NCBI RefSeq assembly: GCF_014651075.1
Contig: NZ_BMWE01000002.1
Coordinates: 186,001 to 250,000 of the forward strand
DNA length: 64,000 nt
Reading direction: 5' to 3'
Source: Streptomyces djakartensis
GTDB taxonomy: Bacteria > Actinomycetota > Actinomycetes > Streptomycetales > Streptomycetaceae
Every line of letters begins with the position of its first letter. Within the stretch, counting starts at the first letter, position 1. A model generated the notes under the pieces. That model worked only from the letters and a program-made list of their open reading frames with translations, was not told where the DNA came from and ran no database searches. Of this stretch, positions 24,769 through 33,326 are shown piece by piece. The position numbers and the translations under genes were made by a program.

Positions 24769-25390
24769 GGCCGCCGGGCCGGCTCACGAGCGCTCGGTCG
24801 CTGGTGCGGTAGCCGGCCGCCATGGGCGTGGGTGCCGTCGAGTTCGGCGGCCAGCCCGAAGTCGGCCAGCCACACCTGCCCGCCCGGGCCGAGCAGGACG
24901 TTGGCCGGTTTCAGGTCGCCGTGCACCCAGCCCGCGTCGTGCATGTGGGCGAGTCCGGCGGCGACTCCCCGCAGGATCCGGTCGGCGCCGTCGATCGGCC
25001 GGCCGGCCCCGGCGCCGTCCAGTACGTCCTTCAGGCTGGCCTCGGCACGGTCCATCACCAGTGCGACGGCGCCGTCCAGCGTGGGCAGCTCCGGTGCCTC
25101 GATGGTGCGCACGGCGTGGGTCCGGACGAGGTGCGGGTGGTCGGCCTCCGCGCTGAACCGGACCTCAAGCGCCACGAGTTCGCCGAGCGCGGCGCGGCGC
25201 GCTGTCCGGGCCCCAGAGCACCGGTCGGGAGCACCTTCACCGCCACGGGCGCGCCGTCGTCGCTGCCGCAGGCCTCGTACACGGTCCCCCAGCCGCCGGA
25301 GCCGATGATCGCGCCAAGCTCCCAGCCGTCGACGCGGAAGCCCTCGGGAAGGCGGGGCGGTGCGGGTGTCCGCAGGTCGTCGCCTCCGCC
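24761..25390 (-). pseudogene. Ser/Thr protein kinase remnant, frameshifted and truncated
   Basis: Read leftward, one frame encodes the start of a kinase domain (WELGAIIGSGGWGTVYEA, VAVKVLPTGALGPGQ). Near 25190-25200 the kinase continues in another frame (ELVALEVRFSAEADHPHLV, WVHGDLKPANVLL, LADFGLAAELDGTHA). The switch falls in a doubled 5-mer: removing one GGCGC restores one frame. After DFGLAAELDGTHA all kinase similarity stops, so the activation segment and C-lobe are gone. No good start codon exists; an ATG at 25402 meets a stop after two codons. It sits directly behind a FHA-type gene, where the partner kinase would be expected. Confidence 0.8.
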
Positions 25391-25398
25391 GGATCAGG

Positions 25399-26181
25399 TC
25401 ATGCGCCGGCCCCCTGCGGGGCGAGGCGGCCCGCGCCGCGCGGCGGCAGCAGGCCGAGGTGCTCCTCGCGCACCAGGCCGAAGCGCAGGGCGACCGAGGC
25501 GAGCCGGGTGCGCTTGGCGCCGGTCGCGGTCTCCTCGCCCGGGTCCAGGCGCAGTTTCGCGAAGGCGAGGTAGTCGATGTGGTAGTTGACCGCCGAGCGG
25601 GTCAGGTCCCGGCACGTCTCCAGCGGCCGCAGCCGTTCCACGATCTGCCCGACCCCGGGCAGCGCCGAGCCGGAGGGGTCACGCAGCCGGGGTTCGCACA
25701 GGGCCACCAGGACGAGGAAGTACTTCGACGTCGGGTCCAGAGCGAAGGGGTGCACGGTCTGCTCACCACCGCCAGGTGCCGCCTGCTCGCCGAGGTAGGC
25801 GTGTTGTGGTGCGAACACCTTGAACGTGGCGGTGCCGGCCAGAGCGGGAAGCACGACGCGCGCGAACTCGAACGGCACGGGCGCGCCGAGCCGCCCGGGG
25901 GCCACGGTGAGGTACTCGCCGGCTCCCTCCAGGTTCTCCACCACGTACGACACGCTGCGGCTGAAGTTGGACAGCCGCCAGTAGTCCCCGGCCGCCTCCA
26001 GTTGCCCGGCACGGCGGGAGATCCCCGGATCGGTGAGGACGATGCGCACCGCGGGGTCACCGGGCGCGCCGCGGCCGAAGTCGGCGATGTCCCCGGGCCC
26101 CAGGTGGATGAGTTCGGGTCTGCCCGGCTGGGCCTCGCCCCACAGTGCGGGTCCGGGCAACTGCACGATGATGGTTTCCAC
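25399..26181 (-). CDS. FHA-domain-like protein of a kinase locus
   Basis: In this 260-aa protein residues about 20-100 look like a forkhead-associated (phosphothreonine-binding) domain: LIHLGPGDIADFGRG, then DPGISRRAGQLEAAGDYWRLSN, with the Arg/Ser positions of the phosphopeptide site. The C-terminal half is helical (LETCRDLTRSAVNYHIDYLA). The GTG at 26181 follows GGGGGAG. In intact loci of this kind a Ser/Thr kinase gene follows; here it is a pseudogene. The third partner, a zinc-ribbon membrane protein, lies upstream on the same strand. Confidence 0.75.
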   Translation of the reverse strand: METIIVQLPGPALWGEAQPGRPELIHLGPGDIADFGRGAPGDPAVRIVLTDPGISRRAGQLEAAGDYWRLSNFSRSVSYVVENLEGAGEYLTVAPGRLGAPVPFEFARVVLPALAGTATFKVFAPQHAYLGEQAAPGGGEQTVHPFALDPTSKYFLVLVALCEPRLRDPSGSALPGVGQIVERLRPLETCRDLTRSAVNYHIDYLAFAKLRLDPGEETATGAKRTRLASVALRFGLVREEHLGLLPPRGAGRLAPQGAGA

Positions 26182-26397
26182 GCGGACTCCCCCGCTGCCG
26201 ACGCCCCCGATTTGGTCGCGAGGATTGTACGGGCGGGTTCCGCTCGTCGCGGAGGCGGCGGGGCCGGGGTCAGGCCACTGTTCCCGCGAGCACCCGGCGA
26301 GCCCCGAACTCCTCCTTCAGCCCGCGGGTACGGGCCCAGGTCGAGGCGCTCGGGGGGCGAGCGGGTCGTGGAGCGCGGCGAGCCGCGGATGGGCTGG

Positions 26398-26429
26398 GGG
26401 CGGCCACCGGTTTGTTTCGGCGGCCGCCC
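26398..26429 (-). terminator. Hairpin after the zinc-ribbon membrane protein gene
   Basis: GGGCGGCCACCG (26398-26409) pairs with CGGCGGCCGCCC (26418-26429) apart from one A/C mismatch, ten bases past the stop codon at 26439. Confidence 0.6.
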
Positions 26430-26438
26430 TGGCATGTC

Positions 26439-27353
26439 TCAGCCGAGGCAGACGACGACCAGGCAGAGTTCCTTCGGGTCCGAGTTCCCGCTGGAGGGGG
26501 GCGTCTCGGCGGGAGTGGGGCTGGCGGCGGGCGGGGGCGGCGCGGTGTCCGCGGACTGCTGGGTGTCGTGGCCGTCGTCGGCGGTGGGTGGTGTCGTCCG
26601 CTCGGTCACCGTCGACGGGGAATCTCCGGCGCCGCCGGCTGCGGAGCCGGCGGCGTCCGGGTCGGTGGTCCTCGGCTGCTGCGTCGTCTTCGGCAGGGCG
26701 CGGGGCGTGGAACCCGAGTCCGTCCGGGTGTCCGTCGGCGTGGTGCGGGCGGCACGGGGCTGCTCACGGTGCGAGGCCGGGGTGGTGGCGGGCGTGGGCG
26801 AGGAACGCGGGGTGTCGCGCCGGGACGACGTCGGTTCGGTGTACGTCGGCGCCTGCCCTCCGGTGCCGCCCATGGCCGTGTCGCCCGGGGCCGTGGCCGA
26901 CTGCTTCGAGTCGGTGGCGTTCCCGTTCATGCCCGCAACGGTCAGCCCGCCGCCCACGAGCGCGAACGCGGTCGCCACCACGGCCCGGCGCTGGTTCTTC
27001 TTCCAGCGGGCCATCTGGCGCCGCCGTGCGGCGCGCCCCTGCGGCGGGGCCGTGAAGCCGCCGGTGGCGGTCGCGTCGGTGTCCGCGGTCCCGGAGCCGT
27101 CCGGCGTGTCCGCCGCGGGGGTCTTCGCCGGGCCGGCGGCGGACCCGGTGTGCGCGAGGTGGATCTCACGCGTGCCGGCGTCGGCTTCCTCCCACACGCT
27201 CGGGTCGTCCCACACGTTCCCGGCCTGCGAAGCGTTCTGGCCAAGCCGTGCGCCGGGGGCGGCGGAGGGGTCGATGTCCGGGGCGTAGGCGCCGCACCCC
27301 GGGCAGACCAAGGCGCCGTTGAGGTGCCGACGGCACGAGGAGCAGTAGTCCAT
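26439..27353 (-). CDS. Zinc-ribbon, single-pass membrane protein of a kinase locus
   Basis: The 304-aa product begins with a zinc ribbon (MDYCSSCRRHLNG, CPGCGAYAPD). An acidic linker, a basic stretch (RRRQMARWKKNQRR) and one membrane segment (AVVATAFALVGGGLTVAG, about residues 135-152) follow. The rest is a Thr/Ser/Pro-rich outer tail ending in the hydrophobic segment KELCLVVVCLG. The tail has many potential phosphorylation or glycosylation sites. I chose the ATG at 27353, which puts the first Cys pair at the N-terminus. It lies with a FHA-like gene and a dead kinase gene on the same strand, so it may be a former substrate or anchor of that kinase. Confidence 0.78.
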   Translation of the reverse strand: MDYCSSCRRHLNGALVCPGCGAYAPDIDPSAAPGARLGQNASQAGNVWDDPSVWEEADAGTREIHLAHTGSAAGPAKTPAADTPDGSGTADTDATATGGFTAPPQGRAARRRQMARWKKNQRRAVVATAFALVGGGLTVAGMNGNATDSKQSATAPGDTAMGGTGGQAPTYTEPTSSRRDTPRSSPTPATTPASHREQPRAARTTPTDTRTDSGSTPRALPKTTQQPRTTDPDAAGSAAGGAGDSPSTVTERTTPPTADDGHDTQQSADTAPPPPAASPTPAETPPSSGNSDPKELCLVVVCLG

Positions 27354-27709
27354 GTGTGTGGTCTTCCCGATCTGGCTGTTCCGGCGGCTCGCCGGCCGCG
27401 GCCTGGTCACGTTCGTACGTGGGATCGAGCCGTAACGCTAACGAGACTTTGAAAGGGGAATGTGCAGCCTGTGTGACACCCCTGAGCAGATACTCGGGAT
27501 CTCGCGTGTGCCATGAGTGACTCGTGAGTCAACGCGGTCCGGCGTGGGCATGCTCAGGCGCTCGCGGGCCACGGCCCGGCCGGCGACCCCCAGCGCACGC
27601 TCGTCGTCAACTCTCTTGATTTTCACGCGAACTGACGCACAACCCTTTGGACGCCGGGCGGGTCACATCATGCAGGAGCAACCATCTCGAAGAGTTGCAA
27701 GGGGGAAAT
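27354..27709. other. Divergent promoter interval without a gene
   Basis: This 356-bp gap separates the zinc-ribbon gene from the SapA-like gene. It is slightly less GC-rich than its surroundings and must hold both promoters. I see no gene and no strong repeat apart from a short ACTCGTGAGT palindrome near 27520. Confidence 0.5.
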
Positions 27710-28159
27710 ATGAGATTCACCCGTTCTGTGCTGGCCGCGTCCGCCACGGCGGCCCTGTCGCTGGGGACCATGACCGCCCTGGCGTCGCCCGCCTCCGCCG
27801 CGCCCGACACCACTCCGCAGAGGGTCTGCGGAAGTGGCTACAAGACGGTCAACTCGGCGGCCGTCGGTTCGCTGGGGACGGTCTACCTGACCTACAACTC
27901 CTCCAACGGCAAGAACTGCGTCGCGACCATCCGCAACAACCCGGGCAAGGCCGTGAACATGTCCGCCTGGATCTACATCCCGGACACCGACGAGCACCAC
28001 TACGACGAGGGGCTGTTCACCTCGTACGCCGGTCCCACCTACGCCTACGGCAAGGGCCACTGCGTGGACTGGGGTGGCAGCATCGCCGGCACGCATGTGC
28101 AGGTGTACGGCTCCAACTGCAGTGCCCTGAAGGAACACCGGGTCACGTTCACCCGCTGA
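27710..28159 (+). CDS. SapA-like spore-associated secreted protein
   Basis: This 149-aa protein has a signal peptide ending ASPASAA. The mature domain shows CGSGYKTVNSAAVGSLGTV, LTYNSSNGKNCVATIRNN, SYAGPTYAYGKGHCVDWGG and a final Cys, a pattern I recognise from spore-associated protein A of Streptomyces. Four Cys suggest two disulfides. AAGGGGG precedes the ATG at 27710. The S. coelicolor protein is found on spores; here the role is by similarity only. A strong hairpin follows the gene. Confidence 0.75.
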   Translation: MRFTRSVLAASATAALSLGTMTALASPASAAPDTTPQRVCGSGYKTVNSAAVGSLGTVYLTYNSSNGKNCVATIRNNPGKAVNMSAWIYIPDTDEHHYDEGLFTSYAGPTYAYGKGHCVDWGGSIAGTHVQVYGSNCSALKEHRVTFTR

Positions 28160-28189
28160 TCCACCCCTGAACCACCCTGAACCACCCCT

Positions 28190-28240
28190 GCCGGGCCATC
28201 ACGTTCCCGCCGCCGTCGTGCGGGAAGGTGGTGGCCCGGC
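28190..28240. terminator. Bidirectional terminator hairpin
   Basis: GCCGGGCCA (from 28190) pairs with TGGCCCGGC (to 28240), and the stem extends with CAC/GTG and TTCCC/GGGAA around a 13-base loop. It lies between the convergent SapA-like and permease genes. Confidence 0.75.
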
Positions 28241-28245
28241 GCCGC

Positions 28246-29613
28246 TCACGCCTCGCCGCGCACCTTCATCACCGTCTTGTTGAGCACCCACAGCCCGATT
28301 CCGACGGCCAGCAGCACCCCCGCCCGGATGTAGACGCTCGCCGGCCGGTCGGACAACGGGCTGGCCAGGATCAGGGCGGTGACCGCGCCGACCACCGGCA
28401 GGGCGGTGGGCGTCCGGAAGTGCTGGTGCGCGACGCGGTCGCGACGCAGCACGAGGACGGTGACGTTGACGACGGCGAAGACGCACAGGAGCAGGAAGGA
28501 CGTGGTGTCACCGAGGCCCTCGATCTCGCCGGTGGAGACCAGGCCGATGGCGAGGAGCGAGACGAAGACGATGCCGACGACGGGGGTGCGGCGCCGGGGC
28601 AGCACACGGCCCAGGGCACGGGGCAGGATGCGTTCGTTCGCCATGCCGTAGCACAGGCGGGACGCCATCATGATGTTGATCAGCGCCGAGTTGGTGACCG
28701 CGAACAGCGCGATCAGGGCGAAGAGCTTGGGCGGGAAGTCGATCCCGCCGGCCTTGACGACCTCCAGCAGCGGGCCGCTGGAGTCCTCCAGCACGCGGTA
28801 GTCGACGAGCAGGGAGGAGACCAGGGCGACCAGGACGTAGATGGTGCCGGTGACGGCCACGCCGATGAAGATGGCGCGCGGGAACGTCCGCACCGGATCC
28901 TTGGTCTCCTCGGCCATGTTGACGGAGTCCTCGAAGCCCACGAAGGCGAAGAAACCGAGCGCTGTCGCCCCCAGCACGCTGGTGAGCAGCGCGAAGCCGG
29001 TGCCCTCCGCCTGGAACTCGCCGAGTCGTGAGGGCTCACCGTCGCCGGTCAGGACGGCCCAGGCCCCGATCGTGAGAATGATCAGCAGACCGGTCAGCTC
29101 GACGAGGGTGAGCACCACGTTGGTCTTCACGGACTCCGCCACACCACGCAGGTTGAGCGCCGCCAGGGCGAGGATGAACAGGATCGCGACGAGGGTGGGC
29201 GGGAGGAGGTCCGTGAACTCGGAGAGGTAGTCCCCGCTGAAGGCACGGGCCGCCGCGCTCGCCGAGGAGAGGCCCGAGCACATGACCATGAAGGCGACGA
29301 TGAAGGTGAGGAACGGGACCTGGAACGCCTTCTGCGTGTAGAGCGCGGCCCCGGCCGCCTTCGGGTACTTGCCGACGAGTTCGACGTACGAGGCGGCTGT
29401 CAGGACGGCCACCACGAATCCGATGACGAACGGCAGCCACAGCGCTCCGCCCACCTTGCCGGCGACCTGGCCGGTGGTGGCGTAGATGCCGGTGCCGAGG
29501 ATGTCGCCGATGACGAACAGGACCAGCAGTCCGGGCCCGATGGCGCGCCGCAGCGGGGTGCCGTCGTCCCCTCTCTGCGGGTCAGCGGCTGCGTCCTTGT
29601 CGGTTGTGGACAC
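28246..29613 (-). CDS. APC family amino acid permease
   Basis: This 455-aa permease with about 12 membrane helices begins IGPGLLVLFVIGDILGTGIY, the helix-1 substrate/ion site region of APC transporters. It also has the conserved helix-6 segment FFAFVGFEDSVNMAEETKDP, typical of the cationic/broad amino-acid permease branch. I chose the GTG at 29613 because AGGGAGCC precedes it. It likely imports an amino acid with protons. No biosynthetic or catabolic partner gene is adjacent. Confidence 0.92.
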   Translation of the reverse strand: MSTTDKDAAADPQRGDDGTPLRRAIGPGLLVLFVIGDILGTGIYATTGQVAGKVGGALWLPFVIGFVVAVLTAASYVELVGKYPKAAGAALYTQKAFQVPFLTFIVAFMVMCSGLSSASAAARAFSGDYLSEFTDLLPPTLVAILFILALAALNLRGVAESVKTNVVLTLVELTGLLIILTIGAWAVLTGDGEPSRLGEFQAEGTGFALLTSVLGATALGFFAFVGFEDSVNMAEETKDPVRTFPRAIFIGVAVTGTIYVLVALVSSLLVDYRVLEDSSGPLLEVVKAGGIDFPPKLFALIALFAVTNSALINIMMASRLCYGMANERILPRALGRVLPRRRTPVVGIVFVSLLAIGLVSTGEIEGLGDTTSFLLLCVFAVVNVTVLVLRRDRVAHQHFRTPTALPVVGAVTALILASPLSDRPASVYIRAGVLLAVGIGLWVLNKTVMKVRGEA

Positions 29614-29728
29614 GAGGGCTCCCTGAGGCGTTCGGCGCTGAAGAAGGTACGTCTCACCTGCCCACCGGCTCGGGCGGTGATGCATCGGCCCACCGCAGAG
29701 CTCGTTGACGCGCCGCCGGGCGTCCCGG

Positions 29729-31114
29729 TCAGGCCCAGGCCGTCACCGGCACGAACGAGCTGTCCTGCCGGAACAGGTCGGTTCCGTTCGAGCGCTCCAC
29801 GCGGAGCTGGTAGGCGTAGTGGCGCAGGTAGTGCCCCGGGTAGTTGTACGACTCGAAGCGGACGGAGCCCGAGGCCGCTCCGGCCCGGAGGAAGAACGTG
29901 GCGTCCTCGGCGAACGTTCTGGTGCCGTCGTTCCGGTCGAAGCGGGCGCGGAAGTCCCAGTGGCGCAGGTGATTGCCGGCCGCGTCCCGGAAGGAGCAGC
30001 CGCTCGCGTCCGCCAGGCCGGCGACGACCGTGAAGGTGGCGGCCTGCTTCTCGGCGGTGGTGCTGGAGCCGCTGACTACGGGGAGGTTGAGGAGCGCGGA
30101 CTGCTGCTGCCAGTAGCGGGTCGGGTAGTTGGCCGAGCGGAACGAGCGGGTGACGTTCCTCGCCAGGTCCGGGCCGCCCGGCACCGTCTCCTTGACCACC
30201 GTGAAGTGCCGCGCCGTTCCGGAGATCGCGGGCAGCGCGGCCGGCGCGGACCAGGTCGCGAAGGTGTCGTGGCTGTCGCTGTAGTAGTAGTTCCCGTCGC
30301 CGTAGCCGTCGAAGAAGATCCGCCATCCCCCGTTGTCCAGCTGTACCAGCGCGGGGCCCTCCCGGTAGCTGCCCCAGCCCGCCCAGTCGCCCGTTCTGCG
30401 GATCGTGTACGGGCCGTCGAGACGGGAGGCGGTGGCGTACTCGATGTACTTCGTCGTCTCGTTCTTCGGGAAGGCGTGGTACGTCGAGCCGATCTTCACG
30501 ATGAACGTGTCGATGTGATTGGCGCCGATGCCCGACAGCGCCACCGGGGGACTCCACGCGGTCAGGGCGGAGTTGGCGGCCCTCAGCCGGTAGGGCGTGA
30601 AGATCCACTCGTCGTTCGTGGTGGAGCAGGACACGATGATGTTGACGCTGCCGTCGCTGTCGACGAACCACTCGGGCGCCCAGGCGCGGGAGAGGTTGGC
30701 GACGGGGACGGTGTAGTCGTAGAGAAACGTCCAGTTGACGCGGTCGGAGCTGCGGGCGAAGCCGATGGTCGTGCTGGGGTCCTGCCAGGTGCGTGTCGTG
30801 TAGGTGACGTAGTGGTAGCCGTCGGTGTGTCTGAGGATGCTCGCGTCGCGGATCCGGCCGGCGGGCGGGGTGTACGCGGAGGCCCGCACCAGCCGGAAGT
30901 CGGTGGCGTCGTCCGCCTGGTAGACGTTGACCGTGCCGTCGTCGCCGTTGAGGAACGGCACGATCGTGTAGCGCGTGGCGGAGCCGTTCGGGGGTGCGGC
31001 GGCCAGGGAACCGCCGAGCATCCCGGGAGCTTCGCCCAGCAGCGCCGCCGAGGCGGGCAGGACGGTCAGGGCGCGCAGCAGGGTACGGCGGGACGGGGCG
31101 GGTCGTGGGGTCAC
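29729..31114 (-). CDS. Secreted GH43-like glycosidase with AbfB (CBM42) domain
   Basis: The 461-aa product has a Tat-like leader (RRTLLRALTVLPASAALLG). The N-terminal five-bladed propeller candidate (residues 45-310) has the GH43-type acids in GRIRDASILRHTDGYHYV, NHIDTFIVKIG and REGPALVQL. The C-terminal 140 residues are an arabinofuranose-binding AbfB trefoil (SFRSANYPTRYWQQ, FRDAAGNHLRHWDF, ESYNYPGHYLRHY). It probably attacks arabinose-containing plant polysaccharide outside the cell. GGAGAGCC precedes the GTG at 31114. An inverted repeat upstream may be a repressor site. Confidence 0.85.
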   Translation of the reverse strand: MTPRPAPSRRTLLRALTVLPASAALLGEAPGMLGGSLAAAPPNGSATRYTIVPFLNGDDGTVNVYQADDATDFRLVRASAYTPPAGRIRDASILRHTDGYHYVTYTTRTWQDPSTTIGFARSSDRVNWTFLYDYTVPVANLSRAWAPEWFVDSDGSVNIIVSCSTTNDEWIFTPYRLRAANSALTAWSPPVALSGIGANHIDTFIVKIGSTYHAFPKNETTKYIEYATASRLDGPYTIRRTGDWAGWGSYREGPALVQLDNGGWRIFFDGYGDGNYYYSDSHDTFATWSAPAALPAISGTARHFTVVKETVPGGPDLARNVTRSFRSANYPTRYWQQQSALLNLPVVSGSSTTAEKQAATFTVVAGLADASGCSFRDAAGNHLRHWDFRARFDRNDGTRTFAEDATFFLRAGAASGSVRFESYNYPGHYLRHYAYQLRVERSNGTDLFRQDSSFVPVTAWA

Positions 31115-31148
31115 AGGGGGCTCTCCATGAGACACGGGGATCGATATA

Positions 31149-31163
31149 CCGAACAAGGTTCGG
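31149..31163. promoter_or_regulatory. Inverted repeat upstream of the glycosidase gene
   Basis: CCGAAC and GTTCGG flank a three-base centre, directly before a TATATC element on the minus strand that could be the -10 box of the glycosidase gene. A sugar-responsive repressor is plausible. The three-base spacing is not the four-base spacing of an SOS box. Confidence 0.4.
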
Positions 31164-31316
31164 AAAGCCGATCAGCGGTGGGGCACAGAAAGTAAGGGCG
31201 GGGCCCGGAGGCGTCAATGGTTTGAACAGGAGCGGATGAGCCCAGTGGGGTAGAAGGTGAGCTGTGGGTGAATTTCCACTTGGGCCGTCGGCGTTCCGCC
31301 AGCGGCCCCCGGACGT

Positions 31317-31328
31317 TACCGTTCGGTA
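31317..31328. promoter_or_regulatory. Inverted repeat upstream of the amidase gene
   Basis: TACCG and CGGTA flank a two-base centre, 26 bp before the amidase ATG. It resembles a small TetR- or LacI-type half-site pair but is short. Confidence 0.3.
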
Positions 31329-31354
31329 GAAAAGTTGTTCGCGGAGGTGCCCGT

Positions 31355-32779
31355 ATGACGCTCGACCGTTCGGCAGGCCTGGCGGAGACCGCCCGTGCGC
31401 TGGCCGCCGGGGAAGTGACGTCCCGGGTGCTGGTCGAGCGGACCCTGGCGCGGATCGAGGCCACGCAGGACAGCATCAACGCCTTCCGGATCGTCCGGGC
31501 CGAAGCGGCGCTGGCCGAGGCCGATGCGGCCGACCGGGAACTGGCCGCCGGTACGCGGCTGCCGCTGCTCGGAGTGCCCGTGGCGGTGAAGGACGACATG
31601 GACGTGGCCGGCGAGCCGACCGCCTTCGGCTGCTGCGGGGAGTTCCCGCCGGTCGCCGAGGACGGCGAGGCGGTGCGGCGGCTGCGCGCGGCTGGTGCCG
31701 TGATCGTCGGCAAGACCAACACCTGCGAGTTCGGCCAGTGGCCCTTCACCGAGGGGCCCGCGTTCGGGGCGACCCGCAATCCGTGGAACACGGATCACAC
31801 GCCCGGCGGGTCCTCGGGCGGTTCGGCCGCCGCGGTCGCCGCCGGTCTGGTGCCCGCCGCGCTCGGCTCGGACGGGGCCGGCTCGGTGCGGATCCCGGCC
31901 GCCTGGACCCATCTGGTCGGCGTCAAACCGCAGCGCGGCCGCATCTCCACCTGGCCGCGCGGCGAGTCCTTCCAGGGCATCACCGTCAACGGCACCCTGG
32001 CCCGCACGGTCGCCGACGCCGCACTCCTGCTGGACGCGGCGAGCGGCAACCACGCGCGGGACCCGCACCGGCCCCCGGCTGTCGACCTGTTGCCGGTCAT
32101 CGGCCGAGACCCCGGGCGGCTGCGCATCGCGCTCTCCCTGAAGCCACCGTTCACGGCCGTGCCCGCCCGGCTCCGTCCCGAGGTACGGGCCCGGGTCGTC
32201 GCGCTCGCCGAGCGCCTCGCGGCGGCGGGGCACACGGTCGAGGAGGCGGACCCGCCGTACGGCCAGATCGGGCTGACCTTCGTGCCCCGGGCGACGGCCG
32301 GGATCGCCGAGCGGGTGGACGAGGCGCCCTTCCCGGCGCTGCTGGACCGGCGCACCCGGGGCGCGGCCCGGCTGGGCCGGCTGCTCGGCGGGGCACCGCT
32401 GCGGGTGGCCCGGCGGGCGGAGGCCGTGCTGCACCGCCGGATCGGCGCGTTCTTCACCTCGTACGACGTGGTCCTCGCGCCCACCACCGCCGCTCCCCCG
32501 CCCCGGATCGGCGCCCTGCTCGAACTCAGCGGTTTCGCCACCGACCGGGCGATGATCGCCGCCTGCCCGTACGCCTGGCCGTGGAACGTACTGGGCTGGC
32601 CGGGTGTCAACGTGCCCGCCGGTTTCACGGCGGACGGTCTGCCGGTCGGCGCGCAGTTGCTCGGCCCGGCGAACAGCGAGCCGCTGCTGCTGCAGGTGGC
32701 CGCGCAGCTGGAGTCCGAGCTGCGCTGGTGCGAGAAGTGGCCCGATCCTCCGGTCACGGCCCGCTCCGCCGCCGCCTGA
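31355..32779 (+). CDS. Amidase (amidase signature family)
   Basis: This 474-aa amidase has the Ser-cis-Ser-Lys catalytic set: Lys in GVPVAVKDDMD near residue 77, the Gly/Ser-rich GGSSGGSAAAVAAG near residue 150, and the nucleophile region LGSDGAGSVRIPAAW near residue 170. The usual GGS is AGS here, but the Ser is kept. It hydrolyses carboxamides; being without GatB/GatC partners, it is not a tRNA amidotransferase subunit. GCGGAGG precedes the ATG at 31355. A short palindrome lies just upstream. Confidence 0.92.
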   Translation: MTLDRSAGLAETARALAAGEVTSRVLVERTLARIEATQDSINAFRIVRAEAALAEADAADRELAAGTRLPLLGVPVAVKDDMDVAGEPTAFGCCGEFPPVAEDGEAVRRLRAAGAVIVGKTNTCEFGQWPFTEGPAFGATRNPWNTDHTPGGSSGGSAAAVAAGLVPAALGSDGAGSVRIPAAWTHLVGVKPQRGRISTWPRGESFQGITVNGTLARTVADAALLLDAASGNHARDPHRPPAVDLLPVIGRDPGRLRIALSLKPPFTAVPARLRPEVRARVVALAERLAAAGHTVEEADPPYGQIGLTFVPRATAGIAERVDEAPFPALLDRRTRGAARLGRLLGGAPLRVARRAEAVLHRRIGAFFTSYDVVLAPTTAAPPPRIGALLELSGFATDRAMIAACPYAWPWNVLGWPGVNVPAGFTADGLPVGAQLLGPANSEPLLLQVAAQLESELRWCEKWPDPPVTARSAAA

Positions 32780-32879
32780 CGCGGGCCCCGCCGCTCCACG
32801 GGCCGGCCGCGCTTGCGCCGGCGGACGGCGAGTGACCCTCCCCACGCCGCTCACCGGGGCAGCGCCTAAGGTGCCTTCC

Positions 32880-33326
32880 GTGAGCACGATCGCCGACGGA
32901 CACGTCCCGGGCCGTCACGGCCCCACCGCCACCACCCAGGCCGACCCGCGCGAGGTGGGCCGGGTCCGCACCGAGTACTCGCCCGCGCACGACGGCGACC
33001 CCGACCCGGGGGAGATCGTCTGGACGTGGGTCCCGTTCGAGGAGAACGACGGCCGGGGCAAGGACCGCCCGGTGCTCGTCGTCGCACGCGAGGCGGGCGG
33101 TACGTTCCTCGCGGTCCAGCTGTCCAGCAAGAGCCACTCCGGTGACCGGGAGTGGGTACCGATCGGCAGCGGCCCGTGGGACCGGTCGGGCCGCGACTCG
33201 TGGGTCGCCGTGGACCGCGTCCTGCGCCTGCACGAACAGGGCATGCGCCGGGAGGCCTGCGCGCTGGACCGGATGCGCTTCAACGCGGTCAGACACCGCC
33301 TGCGGGAGCGGTACGGCTGGAGCTGA
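32880..33326 (+). CDS. PemK/MazF-like protein
   Basis: In this 148-aa protein the core (residues 40-145) has the PemK/MazF-type start PGEIVWTWVPFEENDGRGKDR, then PVLVVAREAGGTFLAVQLSS and a DSWVAVDRV strand. The N-terminal 35 residues are an extra polar segment. PemK/MazF toxins cleave RNA and normally come with an antitoxin gene upstream; none is seen here. Solitary members are common in Streptomyces and may not be toxins. The gene lies 100 bp after the amidase gene on the same strand. Confidence 0.8.
   Translation: MSTIADGHVPGRHGPTATTQADPREVGRVRTEYSPAHDGDPDPGEIVWTWVPFEENDGRGKDRPVLVVAREAGGTFLAVQLSSKSHSGDREWVPIGSGPWDRSGRDSWVAVDRVLRLHEQGMRREACALDRMRFNAVRHRLRERYGWS

Noticed and set aside
31149..31163. 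LexA/SOS box
   Set aside because: The arms are separated by three bases rather than the four of the actinobacterial SOS box, and neither flanking gene is a DNA-damage gene.
32880..33326. Toxin-antitoxin system
   Set aside because: No antitoxin-like small gene is found on either side, so only a solitary PemK-like protein is reported.
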